Shown here in pieces: positions 1-12,905 of a DNA stretch of 64,000 bases. The position numbers and the translations under genes are program-made. The notes below the pieces were generated by a model. The model was not told where the DNA came from and did no database searches. It was given only the letters and a program-made list of their open reading frames with translations. The stretch covers positions 26,412,001-26,476,000 of the forward strand of contig JBHGNT010000002.1 in NCBI GenBank assembly GCA_043228905.1, given 5' to 3'. How positions within the stretch are numbered: the stretch's first letter is position 1; every line of letters begins with the position of its first letter. Source of the DNA: Azolla caroliniana (taxonomy: Eukaryota; Polypodiophyta).

Positions 1-3000
1 CTTCAGGATGGCTAAAAAGCCATTCCATTGCCATCTCGACACTGTTTGTCACCACTCTTCTTAGAGCCTCTTCAGCTCGCTCTCTAGAAAAACCCATCTC
101 AACAATCATCAAAATTGATGATTCATCTGGTGGAGGAGCCAATACATTGGAACCAGCAGTCCTCTGGGGATTCACATCATTCACTCCTGTGTATATGTGC
201 GTTATAATTGAAGCAACAGAAGTTATGTAATTCACATTACACTTGGGAAATGAAGGGTGGTTCCATACAGGAAGGATGAATTCCAATACTTGTGACTGTA
301 ATCTCTGTACAAAAGTCTCAGGTGCCACAGGAATAGCAACAAGAGCCCCAGGAATTTGCTGGGCAAGCATCTGAGCCATTGGCTGCGGAGACAGGAACAA
401 TGTAGGTATTACAAGGTGTTCCATGAGCTTAGCAAAGCTTTGCAAAGTTTCAAACAGACATGATTTTCTTTTGGACAGAGATTTTATGTCATTGACCTCT
501 GACTTATTCATTCCATCCTCCATCGCCACATCAGATTCTTGTGTGACCATCCAAAACATATTGCTAACATTCTGGAATGCTTGCAGCAGTTGGCCAAGAG
601 TACCATATGCATAGAAATTATTAATCAACAGTGTGTTGCAACTATGTCTCCGACTGTCAAAAAGTATTAATTGGATATCATCAACAAGGCGGCGAAAGTA
701 GAGACATCTGGCCATCTCCAATTGTGGAGAGCCAAGCCCACCATCAAACCCCATGTTTTCACGGAAAATCTTTGCAATAGCTGCAGAAACTTCCTTAGCA
801 GCAGAGCCAGGAGCTGCCACATCATCACGTCGACGAGACGGTACCACCATTGCCTTTCCCAATGCAACATACAAACCACGTGCAGCATTTGTAAGCCGTG
901 TCATTACTTCATAGTCTATAGAGTCAGGAGATTTCTGATTCAAACATTCAAGAGATTGTGTCACTTCAGCATTGGAAGCAGCTTCCACATCAAGTTGAGA
1001 AGGTTGGCTTGGAGCATGGCGTGCAAGCCGACGCATCCGCTGAGAAAACAAATCAGCTACAGCACCTTGCTCTCTTCTTGTACGACGATGAAATCCATCC
1101 CCAGACGAAATTATAGGAAAAAATTCTGGTTCCATATCCCAGTGAGAGCCAGACCCATTTCTTATAGATACTGGATTCACATACTGCACAGGAGGAATCG
1201 TAGAATCTTCATCGCCCTCTTTGTTAACGGAACCATGTGTAACATTAACACCTGTCTCGTCCTTCTTTAATTCAGCTTTTGCATCATCATACATAGATAT
1301 TTGCCACAGAACTTCCCGATACACCTTTCCAAGGTCATATAGCACATCAATTCCACCAGCACTTAGTTCAGTCATCGTGGTATTAGTGCTCCTTACCAAC
1401 ACAGAAGACAGAGATAGATACAACTCTGTTGAAGAAAGACAGCGCACAAGTTTTTTCCTATCTGAAATACCCATATCAGAAAGCTTTGCTCCACCTAACA
1501 CATTTAATGCTTCTATGGTAGATGCAAGACTTTTTCTTAAGGCATTGCAAACAGCTCTAGACAGAGGGATCGCATGAGATGGTGAGAAGGCCCTAAAAGG
1601 TGAAGACATGCTGTGTGCCACTGAGGATCCACCAAACGACACTGGCAAATTAGGTAATGAGAAAAGATTTAATATAGCTTCCACTCCTTTCTTTTCAACA
1701 AAGATTCTGCTTGTTTCGGCATTTTGCAAAAGATTTTCAAGCAACCTTGCAGCATTGTGAATATATTCAAGAAGGAAGGACTCCGTAGTTTCAATCTCAG
1801 AAGGTGTTGCTTCAGATTGCTGACCAACTTCAAAAGTAGCTATTTCCGACTGTTGCCCAACCACTTCTGAATCTGCCTCCATTGGCACAGAAGCATCACC
1901 ATCACTCTCATTTTGTGATTGCTTTGAGTCAGTATCAACAAAACCTCCGATTATAGCAATTTCTCTTAATATCTCTATGCAAGCATCAACTCCATCCCCA
2001 CGTAAGCTTGGTGCATGGCGCATCAATTCATCCAATCCAGCAGCTAAAAAGGTAGGTGTTTCGTTTGCCAACGCTCGAAGATACAATTTTGAAGTGAAGA
2101 TCTTTACGAAACAATGCAGCGCATTCCTGTCCTTGACAGCTTGTAAGCCCGCATTATTTAAGCATAAAGCATCAAGACTATGGGGAATGCAACTAACTGC
2201 CTCAGATGATGGCAGCACCTCATTAATTGATTCTAAAAATGCTGCTGGGAGACCTGCAGAATCAAGGGTTTGGAAGCATGTTGGATCCTTATGTATTAAA
2301 TCACTCATCAGAGATGCTGCTAATGAGAAAACCCCACCACCAAAATCTTTGGCATGCCTGAAAATTGTGCACATACATGATGCCAAGACATTCTCTTCAG
2401 AGCCATGGATCCTTGTTGCATTTCCTGGTGCATATGTTCCCAAAGAAATAGCTCGAAGCAAAACTTTCAGAAGTAACCTTGACTGGAATGAAATAACAGA
2501 CTCTGTCTGTAGATCTACATCATGCTTCTCATCCATATGCTCAACTGGAAGCTTGCCTTTCTCCAAACAAGGTAAGTTTTCCCTGACCTTATGCATATAA
2601 TCTCCCACACGATTTATCTCGACCTCAAGTCTCGTGATGGCATCATCCAGGCCACCCAAATCCCTAAACAATATAGTTGCCGGATTGCTGTAATCCATAA
2701 ATGCTTCTAAAATATGCACACCGGATGCAACTAAGTGAGTGTGAGAGGGGTTTGTATCTTTAAGAAATGGAATCAGCGTAGGTATAAGACCTGATTCTCT
2801 TAAAGCTGCACATCCTGCTGATGTAGATACCAATACCGTAATTAGGAAGAGTAGAGCCTCTACAAAGGATAGTGAACAGTTATGCTTTGTGCCATTCAAA
2901 TATCCTACAGATTTTTGTACAAGTATGGGTAGAATTCCTCGGTTACCACCTGCACTGATAGCAGTAAGAACACTCGCTTGCCGAGGCCGATCTTGAGCTT

Positions 3001-6000
3001 GTGCTGCTAATGCAAGAAGTGCTAGCATTCGAATATCTTCAGTCGCTGTATCCTCACAATGCAATAGCATGACTAGTTCATTCACAAACTCTGGTTCGTT
3101 GTTGAAGAAAGCAGATAGATCTTCTGCATCAGGATTTGATTGCAGCAGAATAATAAATGCCAAAAGCCGAATGCAAAGATATTGTCGGCGAGTGTGTAAA
3201 TGGGTAAAGGATTTTGCAAAACGGAGCCTTGTAAAGAGCGAGAACCTGAGATTGCAGGGAACTTTGTATTCATTGATCAGCTCTTGCAATAGGTCAAGAT
3301 CACTTTTGCATTCATTCTGCAAGTCCTTATGAATCATCTTTAAACCTGTTAACCTGTTATCTACCCCTTCAGATTCAAGATCTTGCGTATCTAGATAGAA
3401 CTCAAAATGAAGATTCGAGCCCAGTCTTAAAGCATTCTCATCACACCCAGTCTCCATTGCACATGCTACTAACCCAAGTCCTTCTTCTTTACTACCCCAG
3501 CCTTGAGCAAGGGAAAATAAACGTAAGTTTAATGTCTGATCTCCATGCCATCGGACAGGCCGATTTGACTGTATAGATTTCTTCACGAATGCAGCTAGAG
3601 TTTGCAAGGACGCTATAACAACCTCAGTGTCTGTTGATGCAAGGAGGGAGGATAAATGCTGTCCAAGAGAAAAGGTAACTTTAAAATATTTCATCCACAA
3701 AAGAAAAATATATTTCAGCATAAAAAGTGAGAATCTGAGATATTCTCGAGTCTAGAAGCTCACCTCATAAGAGCTGTAACAATGTTTATTTATGCAATTG
3801 TCTAAGATGATACGAGTTACTCTGAGAATCTGTAAGATGGCATCCTTTGGAAGAGGACAACCTTCGTCATATTCTCCATCCAGCTGAAGATCCTTTCTTG
3901 GCCTCACATGCTTTTCAAAATATGCATCAAAATGATTCATGAGTTCAACCCAATGATAGAAATCCCCCTGCAAACAGCACAAACATCAATACCAAGAAAA
4001 TTTTGAAGAAATGATAAATTAATCAGGAAACTCCAGAAAGAAAATTTGTCTTTGTTCAAATGCCCATAAATTTTTGCCATTTCCCAATGTCCTCTGTCAA
4101 CCTCCAAGAGAGGCATATGATTGCTCTTTTGAGCTTGACCAAGGGGATTTGGGGAAATAGTGAAAAAAAAGGGCATTTGGGGAAATAAAGAGAAACTCAG
4201 GGTATTTTGGGCTTTTCCCCTAAATTAATTCAGTGTCTAACACTCTCAATAGAGTACCTTGTCATATTCCCAACTGAATCTAGCTAGGGGAGTTTCTATG
4301 CACTCGAATGGGATGCTGATCACGCTGTTAATGAATGCCTGAACCCTTGGATGCTGCCATAAATACAATCCAATTTCTTCCTTGTGAGATAATATTCTAT
4401 ATACAAAACTCACTTCAATCAAGATAACTGACGTTAAAGGGAGAAAAGTATTTATTATAGAAGACATCTCCTTTTTCATGCAGAGATGAAATTATTCTTC
4501 ACCAATTTGATGTTTTGAATCTACTGATGACAGTATCTATCATCTGCTCCTCATCATATGATACTGGTGATACATTATGGGTGCTTCAATATATGATACG
4601 AGCAATGTGTCAAGCACATATCAACATAAATCCACCAACCATTAACAAACATTCCACACATGCATTCATCTATAGATTTATATGAGCATCCAAGACACAT
4701 ATATGAGCACATACAAGACTTCATATATGCACATAACATCCAAAATTTCTCATCCAATTGTACATCCTACAATTATATCATACATAAATACTCATGTAAC
4801 GTTGTGGCCCAAAAGGTGCCATGTGAAGCATATTAATAAATCAGCATGAGCATTGTAGATGTTGTGATATGGAGGCCTGTGGCTACTAAAGGCATATGTG
4901 TTTCAAAAGTCACTCATTCTTTTTGGTAGGGGTATTGGGGACCAGTAGATACAAACCTGCCAGTCACCAACTACCTTTTTGATGGTGGATTTCTCCTGAA
5001 ACGACGGCTATCAAGTGTAAATTTTTTTGTTTGGTTGGTAACGACGGAAATAGAGTGCAAGATTACTATTGCTTGCCTGTCTGAGTCATTGGATAGTAAG
5101 CACATCAACAAGTTCAGAGTGCTCAGCACCATGGGATTGAGAATTCCCAAAACAGGCATCTAATGTGAACGAGTTCAACATGGTGATCATCATGGATTGA
5201 ATATTCTCAAAACTAGCTGACATGTCATAACACCATAGATGACCAATGCATCAATTGTGATCCAAATTTCCAGATTTCTGATCAGAAACTGTCAACACGG
5301 CCAGATATGTTACAACACATAGAAAGCCACGTCATCTATTGTGGACAAGTTTGGAGTGCTAATCGCCATAAAATAGGAGAACAGATACAGCATGGATAAC
5401 AAAACAGATATGGAATATCCCAATGATAAGTTAACACAGAATCAAACATAAGTCACCTGAAAATAACATAAACGGAAGCAAGGCATCTGCCAGAAAGAGG
5501 CTTTTGAATGTATCAGTACGTGATCAGAAAGGTAAGGGTATCAATCTTAAAAAAATACAGAGTGCTGACCAAACACATGGATTACTACATCTTCAAAATA
5601 ATTGAAATCTTGTAGCATTGTAGAAGGAAGGGTGCAATGGAATCTATCACACAGCATCTTCAATTACAAAAAAGACAGAAAAGAGACCTCCAAAATAGAA
5701 ATAATCAAGGGAAGTCGTAACCACTCATTGTGAGCAAGTTCAGAGTTTGCAAAAATTCACAAAACAAACGGATGGGTTATAACATTGCAGAGGCAAGTTA
5801 AAACCAAATCTAGCAGAGGCCACTTCCATTTTATAGAATAAACGTAAAAACCATAGATTCATGCCAGAAAACAGACTCTCAGAGTACCAGGGATCAGAAA
5901 ATAAAGCACTTTCAGTATGTTGATGACCATGGATTACAAACTGACCTTTATTCGCAAGCATATATGCTAAAACAAACCAAAACTGAAGCAAACTACATGC

Positions 6001-6050
6001 CGAGAAATAGGCTTTTCAACATATATCCGCACAGCAGTTATCAGAGAAGG

Positions 6051-6082
<32 letters not shown>

Positions 6083-6131
6083 GAGAGAGAGCCAGTACCG
6101 CTTCGAGTCCTCGTCTTTTCTTGGCTTTCAT
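1..6131 (-). CDS. UPL1: UPL1/UPL2-type HECT E3 ubiquitin ligase, N-terminal part (exons 1-4)
   Basis: Very large plant ubiquitin ligases of this family transfer ubiquitin through a C-terminal HECT domain; only the N-terminal ~1330 residues lie here. Four exons are supported by consensus splice sites, all phase 0: 6131-6099 (start MKAKKRRGLEA), 4353-4258, 3967-3764 and 3658-1, the last open to the window edge. Exon 2 reads FINSVISIPFECIETPL and exon 3 GDFYHWVELMNHFDAYFEKH, matching the conserved start of the family. Residues ~110-930 form the armadillo-like DUF908/DUF913 region (e.g. LAQGWGSKEEGLGL, MDYSNPATILFRDLGGLDD). An acidic linker follows at about 1910-1790. A UBA domain ends the window (ILMIVEMGFSRERAEEALRR, about 118-60). 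UIM and HECT would lie outside. UPL1 versus UPL2 cannot be decided. No stop or frameshift was seen, so the gene looks functional. Confidence 0.93.
4354..6098 (-). other. UPL1/2 intron 1 with decayed internal repeats
   Basis: This 1745-bp intron is bounded by GT at 6098-6097 and AG before 4353. It contains no coding homology. Degenerate copies of a unit with cagagtgct...ccatgggatt...tcaaaa recur near 5108, 5180, 5348 and 5560. A second unit resembling catgccagaaa...gatcagaaa recurs near 5490, 5860 and 6000. These look like eroded local duplications. A GA run sits at its 5' edge. Confidence 0.6.
6053..6090. repeat. (GA)n microsatellite beside the exon 1 splice donor
   Basis: A nearly pure GA run on the + strand begins about 8 bp inside intron 1 of the UPL gene. 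In the transcript it is a CU tract directly after the 5' splice site. Confidence 0.9.
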
Positions 6132-6754
6132 GATGGTGAGGATCTACCTCCGATGTGATGAATTTTCAATCAGCAAACAGGAAGTTTAAGGAGAAAAACA
6201 TCTGCACTCGCCTAAACGTAATGCAGATCAAAGAATAAGTACGATAAAAGATCGTTCAGTGTGGAAAGTCAAAAGGTTTCTGATCAGTGGTCTTGCTTTT
6301 TGAGTTTTGGATAGATGCAAAGCAAGAAACAAGAGCTAACAGATATGGCGATGTAGACGGCGATGCCGGTGAGGAAGAGGGAGGCAGTTCTTTCTGTTCT
6401 TGCTTCTTCTTACCTTCTGTTCTGTCTTTCTTCTGGTTGCAGACCTAAAGCAAAGAAAGCCTTGCAGCTATGGCGTTTCTGAGAAAACGAAGCATCTAGT
6501 TTTATTAATAATAAAACACAGGGACAAAAAACTAAGGGAAGAAAGAACTGCCTTATTATTTTTATTTTTATTTTTATTTTTTATTTTTAAATTTTTTTTT
6601 AAATTTTAAATTTTTATTATGTATTTACATTCATACTTACTTACTTGAAGGTTTTCCTCTTTCCTTCCTTTTCCTTCTCCTTTTCCTTCTTATTGATGAT
6701 TTTTCTTGTGGTGGTGTTGTGGTGGTGTTTCTTTTCTTTTCAACTAACAAGAAG

Positions 6755-6811
6755 ATATATATATATATATATGTATGTATGTATGTATATGTATATACAT
6801 ATGTACATATG
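6755..6811. repeat. TA / TGTA microsatellite
   Basis: Alternating TA passes into GTAT units. Expanded simple repeat, no other content. Confidence 0.9.
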
Positions 6812-6939
6812 TCCAAGTCCAAGCCTTCAATTGTGACTCCCGTCTCTTCGTGCGCACGCCTTACTTGACCCTGGCCCCATGCTCTGCTCATCTCGTCCAC
6901 GCAACTTTTCACCCCCTCACCCTCCTGCTTACACTCATG

Positions 6940-7210
6940 ACTTGCCTCTTCCTAGTAAGTTCTCCATTCTTTCTATTGTTACCTCAATATCCCAGCTCCC
7001 TCATAACTTTACCCCCAATAACCATGGTGACTTGTCTCTTCTTGGTAAGTTCGCTCTCCCTCCTTTAGCGACTTGTCCTTTCCTCGTAAGTTCACTCTCT
7101 TTACATCAATAATTCGTCCCTTCCTCGTAGTTCGCCTTGTTTAACCTCATCAGTTGTCCCTTCCTCGTGTATTGTTTTCCCTAGTTGCTCTTGTGACTTG
7201 TCTCTTCTTC
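6940..7210. repeat. Degenerate tandem repeat with motif cttgtCyCTTCcTvGTAAGTTC
   Basis: The core gacttgtctcttcctcgtaa recurs with decay about every 45-60 bp near 6940, 7028, 7068, 7110, 7155 and 7190. Several copies carry GTAAGT. It is noncoding and of unknown origin. Confidence 0.5.
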
Positions 7211-8655
7211 TTTATGTTCCCTTTATGTTCCTCCTCAAATGTTGCTATAATTTTGTCCCTTCGTCACAAATAGTTTTCTTTGGATTACTTTACCACCTTC
7301 TCTTGTTTGTCATAAGTTTACCATTGTACAAAAGTTGTGATCAAATATCAGATACCATGTGCCCTCATCACAAAATGGTAGGTATGTTTTGCATGCAATT
7401 GTAAAGCCATCTCATGCACTAAGATCATCATTGTGGACTCTTATGAACCCTAAAGCATTTTACTTTGTTCAAATACAAAGAAGTTGAAATCGCCCATAAT
7501 TGCTATCATGATTTGTCTCATAGGCTGATTTTAGCCTCTAATAGATGTTGAACATATTTCTTTCTATAATACTATTGGTTTATTCAAGCAAGGATGCCCA
7601 CTTTTACTATCTATTTGGTCCATGCATTGGTGAATTAGCACATATGGTTATCAAGCAAAAACCATTGAAGAAATATCATCTTTAATGTACTCATCATGCT
7701 TTCGTTGTATGTGAGATGATGTGTTGTTTTTTGCATATACTCTAGGAACATTTTACATACATGCTAAATTGAGTGAAAATTGTTCTAAAACGAAGATTAT
7801 GCTTGTGAAGAGCCAAAGGATAAACTATGCATTATATACAAGTATGAACTACGCGAAACTTTGGAAAGCCTTAAATACTTTGGCCTTAAAATTCCTTCAC
7901 ATCATAGATGGAATGAATGTGCTATCTACCACTTAGAAACAAGAAAGAAAGCATTTTGTGCATATGAGAACACAAGCAATGGTGGAGAAATTAATGGTTT
8001 GGTCCTTAATAAACACCTTTTCCACACATTGGTGCCATTGGTGCTTCCCTATAGGGCGGTCACGTCCCTATGTTCATTTGGAATGAGTTTGAAAATGTCC
8101 AAAAGCATTTATTACAAAGTTTCTCCAAGTTGAGAAACAAATTTCACACATCCTACTTCTTGAGGTGATATCACTTCCCATTGAGATCATTGTTATGTCA
8201 AGGGTTGTTGAATGCATTGCTTGAGATTAAAAAAAGTTCCTTTCATCAACTTCCTACAATTGCATGGGAAACAAACAAATGATCTAAACAATGCATAAAG
8301 GCAAAATTTTGTGTTTCAAATTTATGGAGTTTATGAAAAATGGGTTGAAAGTTGAGATGCAACACACTTGCTTCATGATATATCAATAGATTCTTGTGTG
8401 AATGAGGCATTTTTGCGACGCCAATGTATCGCGATATGGGAAAATGCAGAGGCTCACATTTCACAGATTATGCTACATTGTTGTACCTAACTACAAAACC
8501 ATATTGTTCATTGAATGGGGATTTTGCAGACATCAATACACATTAGAGTTGATCCCATCATCAACTATATGAGCTATTGGTTCCATACAACTTAGTTCAC
8601 ATGCACTTCATTGTGAGATGAAACATAGGAGCAAGTGGTGACAATAGTTGACTAT

Positions 8656-9095
8656 TGTAAAGAATCGGATATGATTCTTGTGAAGTGGAAGAGAAGAGAG
8701 GAGAGGAGAAACACAAGATATATAAGAGACAATATAAAGTACTCGAGAAGAAGGAGGAGATGTATATTAACAAGTAGAATATGAGATACAAAATAGCATT
8801 ACAAGGAGTCACAACCGACTTAATATGGAGTAGGAGGAGGGTGCTTTATATAGAATCAGATCCTCTCTCTTCATTTACTCGTTAAAACGTTCACTCTCTC
8901 ACTAGAGCCTTGAGGAATGTGAAGTCTTACGGTCATGGGGAATGTGGAACCATTAGTTATGTGTCATAGAATATGAATCTATGACACATAGTTTAATGTG
9001 TAGAGAGTGGTGGTGTGACTCTCGACCTTTGAGTAATCATATATTCTCAAAAGTTGTGTTCACACGTTGCTCTATGTTGAGCTTGATTCTCAACA
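8656..9095 (-). repeat. Copia A 3' LTR
   Basis: 440 bp, begins TGTAAAGAA and ends CTCAACA. It matches 27866-28335 along its length. The right copy carries about 30 extra bp near 27905-27935. Confidence 0.9.
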
Positions 9096-9108
9096 CGCCC
9101 CCTCAAGC

Positions 9109-9561
9109 TCAACTCGGGTCAGCTCCTTTCGGTTTATGTCCGCTTTGGCTGGTATCCGGTTCAGACGATCTCAATTGTCCGTTTCGGCTCGTACCCAGTT
9201 CAATCGGTATCTGATTCTCGCTTGTACTCCCCCTCAAGCTTGGCAAGTCAGGGATTATCAATCCAAGGTCTGACATGAATTGCCGAAGCTTGTCGGCTCC
9301 TAAGGCTTTTGTGAATATGTCGCCCGTTTGATGATTTGTGTTTATGTGTAGAACGTCGACATCTCCGGCCTGAACACGCTCTCGAATAAAGTGATAGTGC
9401 ACTTTGATATGCTTTGTGCGTGTGTGGAACACTGGGTTCCGAGCCAAATAAATACTGCTCATGTTGTCACAGTAAAGGGGAGTCGGATCCTTGATGGGAA
9501 CGCCCAGATCCTTCAAAATCTTCTTAAGCCATACGACTTCACATGCAGCTACGGCTGCGCC
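9109..9561 (-). pseudogene. Copia A RNase H C-terminal fragment
   Basis: End of the copia polyprotein on the minus strand. The reading frame shows KKILKDLGVPIKDPTPLYCDN and SIYLARNPVFHTRTKHIKVH, hallmarks of Ty1/copia RNase H, then the C-terminal motif TNHQTGDIFTKALGADKLRQ. A short Ser/Pro/Gly-rich tail runs to the stop near 9109, just inside the polypurine tract. The N-terminal half of the domain resumes at 14472 beyond gypsy A, which cut the domain in two. Copia C, E and G in this window are relatives. Confidence 0.88.
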
Positions 9562-9958
9562 TGTCACAAAATGTGAATATCAAGGTTTGAACTTGTGACC
9601 TTCAAACAATGGTCTTACACTTCAACCATTGCACCAACTCATTTTCATATTATTATTATTCAAGAACTGTAGAGCACTAGACACATTAAATGACCGCCAA
9701 ATGGCATGCACCTTGTACGCCAAGTGGCGCACAACATGTATGCCAAATGGCGATCATGCACATTCTGATGTATAGTATATAAGTCGAAGATCTGTTTAGT
9801 GTTGAACCATTCCGGTTCAACACCAGTCTTCAACAACCTTGTAATCTCGGTTTCCGGTAATAGAAATTCTTGTATTTTTGTCTTGTAAACGTCTTCTCGT
9901 TTGTTATTATCTTCTTTTCTTCCAAATCGACCTTGTTTTCGAAGCTTGGGTCACGACA
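9562..9958 (+). repeat. Gypsy A 5' LTR
   Basis: 397 bp, TGTCAC...CACGACA. Read on the minus strand, the first ~80 bp look tRNA-like (TGGTGCAATGGTTGAAG as A box, AAGTTCAAACC as B box). A candidate TATA (agtatataag) lies near 9775. Confidence 0.85.
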
Positions 9959-10018
9959 GTTTGAACCGGAATCCCACATTATTTTTTCTCGAGTATTTAG
10001 TGAAGTTTTTCCGTCACA

Positions 10019-11160
10019 ATGGAGACCGTCAGTAAACAAGAGTATATGCGTATTCTCTCAGAACTTGACCTCCTAACAACAAAATTTGTTGCATTGGAAC
10101 GAGAATCATAAACTTCTTGGCGACTCGCAACAAGTGAGCGTTGAAAAGGCACAACAACATGAGGAACTCTTGAAACATGTCCAACAACTTGAAGCTATTG
10201 TGTTATCTCTTCGACAACAAGCTTCAAACTCTCAAAGTTTGTTGAAAGAACCCAAAATTAGTTTACCAACAAAATTTGATGGTACAAGGTCTCAATTCCG
10301 AGGATTCTTAAATCAGGTACGCCTTATAATTCATATGCATCCCAACCGATATCCAACTAACGCAACTCGAGTGGGGTTAGTTGGAACATTATTGACAAGA
10401 ACCACACTAGCATGGTTTGCACCATTGCTAGAGAAGAAATCCCCAATACTAGAAAACTTTGATACCTTTATCAACGAATTCCAAGCTAGTTTTGGTGATA
10501 CTGATAGTGTAAGAACAACAATAAACAAGATATGTAGGTTGTGCCAAGGAGATCGGCCAGCCTCATCTTACGTAGCTGATTTTTGTCTTCTTACTTGTGA
10601 TATCCCTTGGGATGAAGCAGCGATGATGGACTTGTTTCAACATAGTTTGCGTAATGATGTTAAAGACTTGCTCTTAACATTTCATGATGAACCCAAATCA
10701 CTGACAGAAGCTATTAGCCGTGCAGTTTGATGTGACAATCGTTTGTTCGAAAGACGTTCTGAGCACCAACAAACGTTGACACGCCTTAGATCTGAGCAAA
10801 CATATGCCTCAGCATTAGCCTCACCACCTTTAGGACCAGTGCAAGTTCCTAATCCTAATTCTTTTAATGGACCTACTCCAATGGAGATTGATGCAACACG
10901 TCGTCGAGGTCCTTTGTCCGAAGCCGAGAAACAACGACGTCGAGCAAATTGACTTTGCCTATATTGTGGTGGTCCAGGACATATAGCAATACATTGTCCA
11001 CATCGACCAAAGAGACAATTAAATCAAGTAAGTGCTATTGAGAATTTTGATTCATGTTCTCCAGTCAAAGCCAATAAACCAAGAACTCTTGTCAACAACT
11101 CTCAATCCAATAGTTTTGATGTTCTAAGCCAACTAGATGAGATGTTAAACGAGTAAGTCC
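10019..11160 (+). pseudogene. Gypsy A gag with CCHC zinc knuckle
   Basis: A likely start METVSKQEY at 10019 runs into a stop after about 30 codons, and the capsid continues in another frame from about 10086. The capsid core includes KFDGTRSQFRGFLNQVRLI and PTNATRVGLVGTLL, a Sushi/PEG10-type retrotransposon gag signature. In-frame TGA codons at 10728 and 10950 interrupt it. Directly after the second comes the zinc knuckle LCLYCGGPGHIAIHCPHRP (C-X2-C-X4-H-X4-C). CGA-to-TGA decay is plausible. Gypsy H at 56.2 kb encodes a close relative. Confidence 0.82.
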
Positions 11161-11284
11161 AGCCAAAATCGGAGCCATTTGGTTGGACCAACCAAAGCAT
11201 ATAGAACTTGTTCCGAGCTTAGGTTCCATTTCATCGAACTGAGTCAGTGAAGTTTTCACAGCGCAAGTTCAACTCAACACATCA

Positions 11285-12905
11285 AGATGTCATCAAGTTC
11301 TTGCATCTGCGCTCTTGGATTCAGGAGCCAACTCATGTTTCATGGATCGGGATTTTGCCACAACACAAGAAATTCTACTCTATAAGCTTCCTCGTCCAAC
11401 ATCAGTAGCAGTAATTGATGGACGTTCTATTGCATCAAGAGATATTACTGAAGAATCAGAGCCTATTCGTGTAGTTCTTGGTAATTTAGCTACTGTAATA
11501 TCTTTTAATATCATAAGCAGTCCCAAACATCCAATTGTTCTTGGGTTGCCGTGGTTTGAACTTCATAATCCAAAGATTGATTGGAAGAAGCGGGAAATCA
11601 TAGACTCACGAGACAACACTTTAAGGCTCATCACCACATCAACCTCAAAGCTAACACCAAGACATATATCAACTATCTCTCTTAAAAGATTACATAAAGA
11701 AGCTACAATAGAAGATATGTTTGTGTTTGCAGTGGTCATAACCCCATTCTCAAACCCACAAGATTCAGAGGTCCATTTGCCATCAAAGTATCAAGAATTT
11801 TCCGATGTGTTTGATAAGGTAAAGGCCACAACACTTCATGATCATTGCCCATATGATTGTCCCATTGATTTGCATGCTGAGAAGGAACCACCATGGGGAC
11901 CAATTTATAACCTTTCGCCGTCAGAATTGAAAGTTCTTCGAGAATATATTGATGAGAATCTTGCAAATGGCTTTATTCGACATTCCCGATCTCTTGCTGG
12001 CGCTCCTTTTTTCTGTTAAGAAGAAAGATGGCTCTTTACGTTTGGTCGTAGACTATCGAGGCTTGAACAAGGTTATGATTCGAAATCGATATGCTCTACC
12101 ATTGATTCCAAATCTCTTGGAACGTCTCAATGGGACCAAATACTTCACAAGGCTAGACTTACGAGGAGCTTACAACCTTGTTCGTATTCGACCTGGTGAT
12201 GAATGGAAAACTGCTTTTCGCACATGATATGGTCACTTTGAGTACACAGTAATGCCATTCGGGCTTACAAATGCTCTAGCAGTTTTCCAACATATGGCAA
12301 ATGATATCTTTCGAGATTTCCTCGATATCTTCACGATAATTTACTTGGATGACATACTAATCTACTCAAAGACACAAGAGGAGCATAATAATCATGTTCG
12401 ACAAGTTCTACAACGATTACAGGAATTTGGTCTTTATGCCAAACTAGAGAAGTGTTACTTTGACTGCAATCAAGTCGAGTTTCTAGGGTATATGGTCTCT
12501 CCAGAAGGTATTTTTATGGATCCAAAGAAAGTACAAACATTTCTAGATTGGAAGACACCAGGCTCAGTTCATGATCTGCAATGTTTCTTGGGATTTGCAA
12601 ATTTCTACCGCAAGCTCATCAAGAGTTACTCAAAAGTTGTTTTGCCCCTCACGGAACTAACACAGAAGAACCAACCATTTGTATGGACATCAAGTGGAGC
12701 TGATGCATTTGATAGCTTGAAGCAAGCATTTACATCTACTCCCATTTTGGTCCACGTTGACCTTAAAAAGCCGTTTATCATAGAAGCGGATGCATCTGAT
12801 TTTGCACTAGGAAGTATTCTATCGCAAGTAGCGGATGATGAGAAATTACATCCAGTTGCATTTCATTCAAGAAAGTTTGAACTTGTAGAAATCAATTATG
12901 AAATC
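11285..12905 (+). pseudogene. Gypsy A protease, reverse transcriptase and partial RNase H
   Basis: The protease keeps its active-site motif LLDSGANSCFMDRDF near 11308. RT follows: FFCVKK-type start with a frameshift in a T run near 12010, then [40 protein letters not shown], a TGA at about 12225, MPFGLTNALAVFQHMANDIF and the intact catalytic motif IIYLDDILIYSK. RNase H starts with PFIIEADASDFALGSILSQV and VAFHSRKFELVEINYEIH, then stops abruptly at about 12905, where sequence jumps to the integrase core. About two thirds of RNase H is therefore deleted. Confidence 0.87.

Larger units (their letters stand above)
6132..8655. other. Intergenic region upstream of UPL1/2
   Basis: No coding region is recognisable. 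The first few hundred bases should hold the UPL 5' UTR and promoter, but no clear TATA box or start site can be fixed. The stretch includes a T/A-rich run (6553-6622), a TA/TGTA microsatellite (6755-6811) and a degenerate pyrimidine-rich repeat (6940-7210). From 7215 to 8650 only AT-rich unique sequence is seen. Confidence 0.6.

Noticed and set aside
671-2600. Long + strand frames of 199, 118 and 207 codons opposite the UPL gene
   Set aside because: They are antisense shadows; the minus strand encodes a conserved ubiquitin ligase with correct splice sites.
7721-8133. Frames of 71 and 90 codons on the + strand
   Set aside because: No homology, ordinary length for AT-rich noncoding DNA, and they overlap in different frames.
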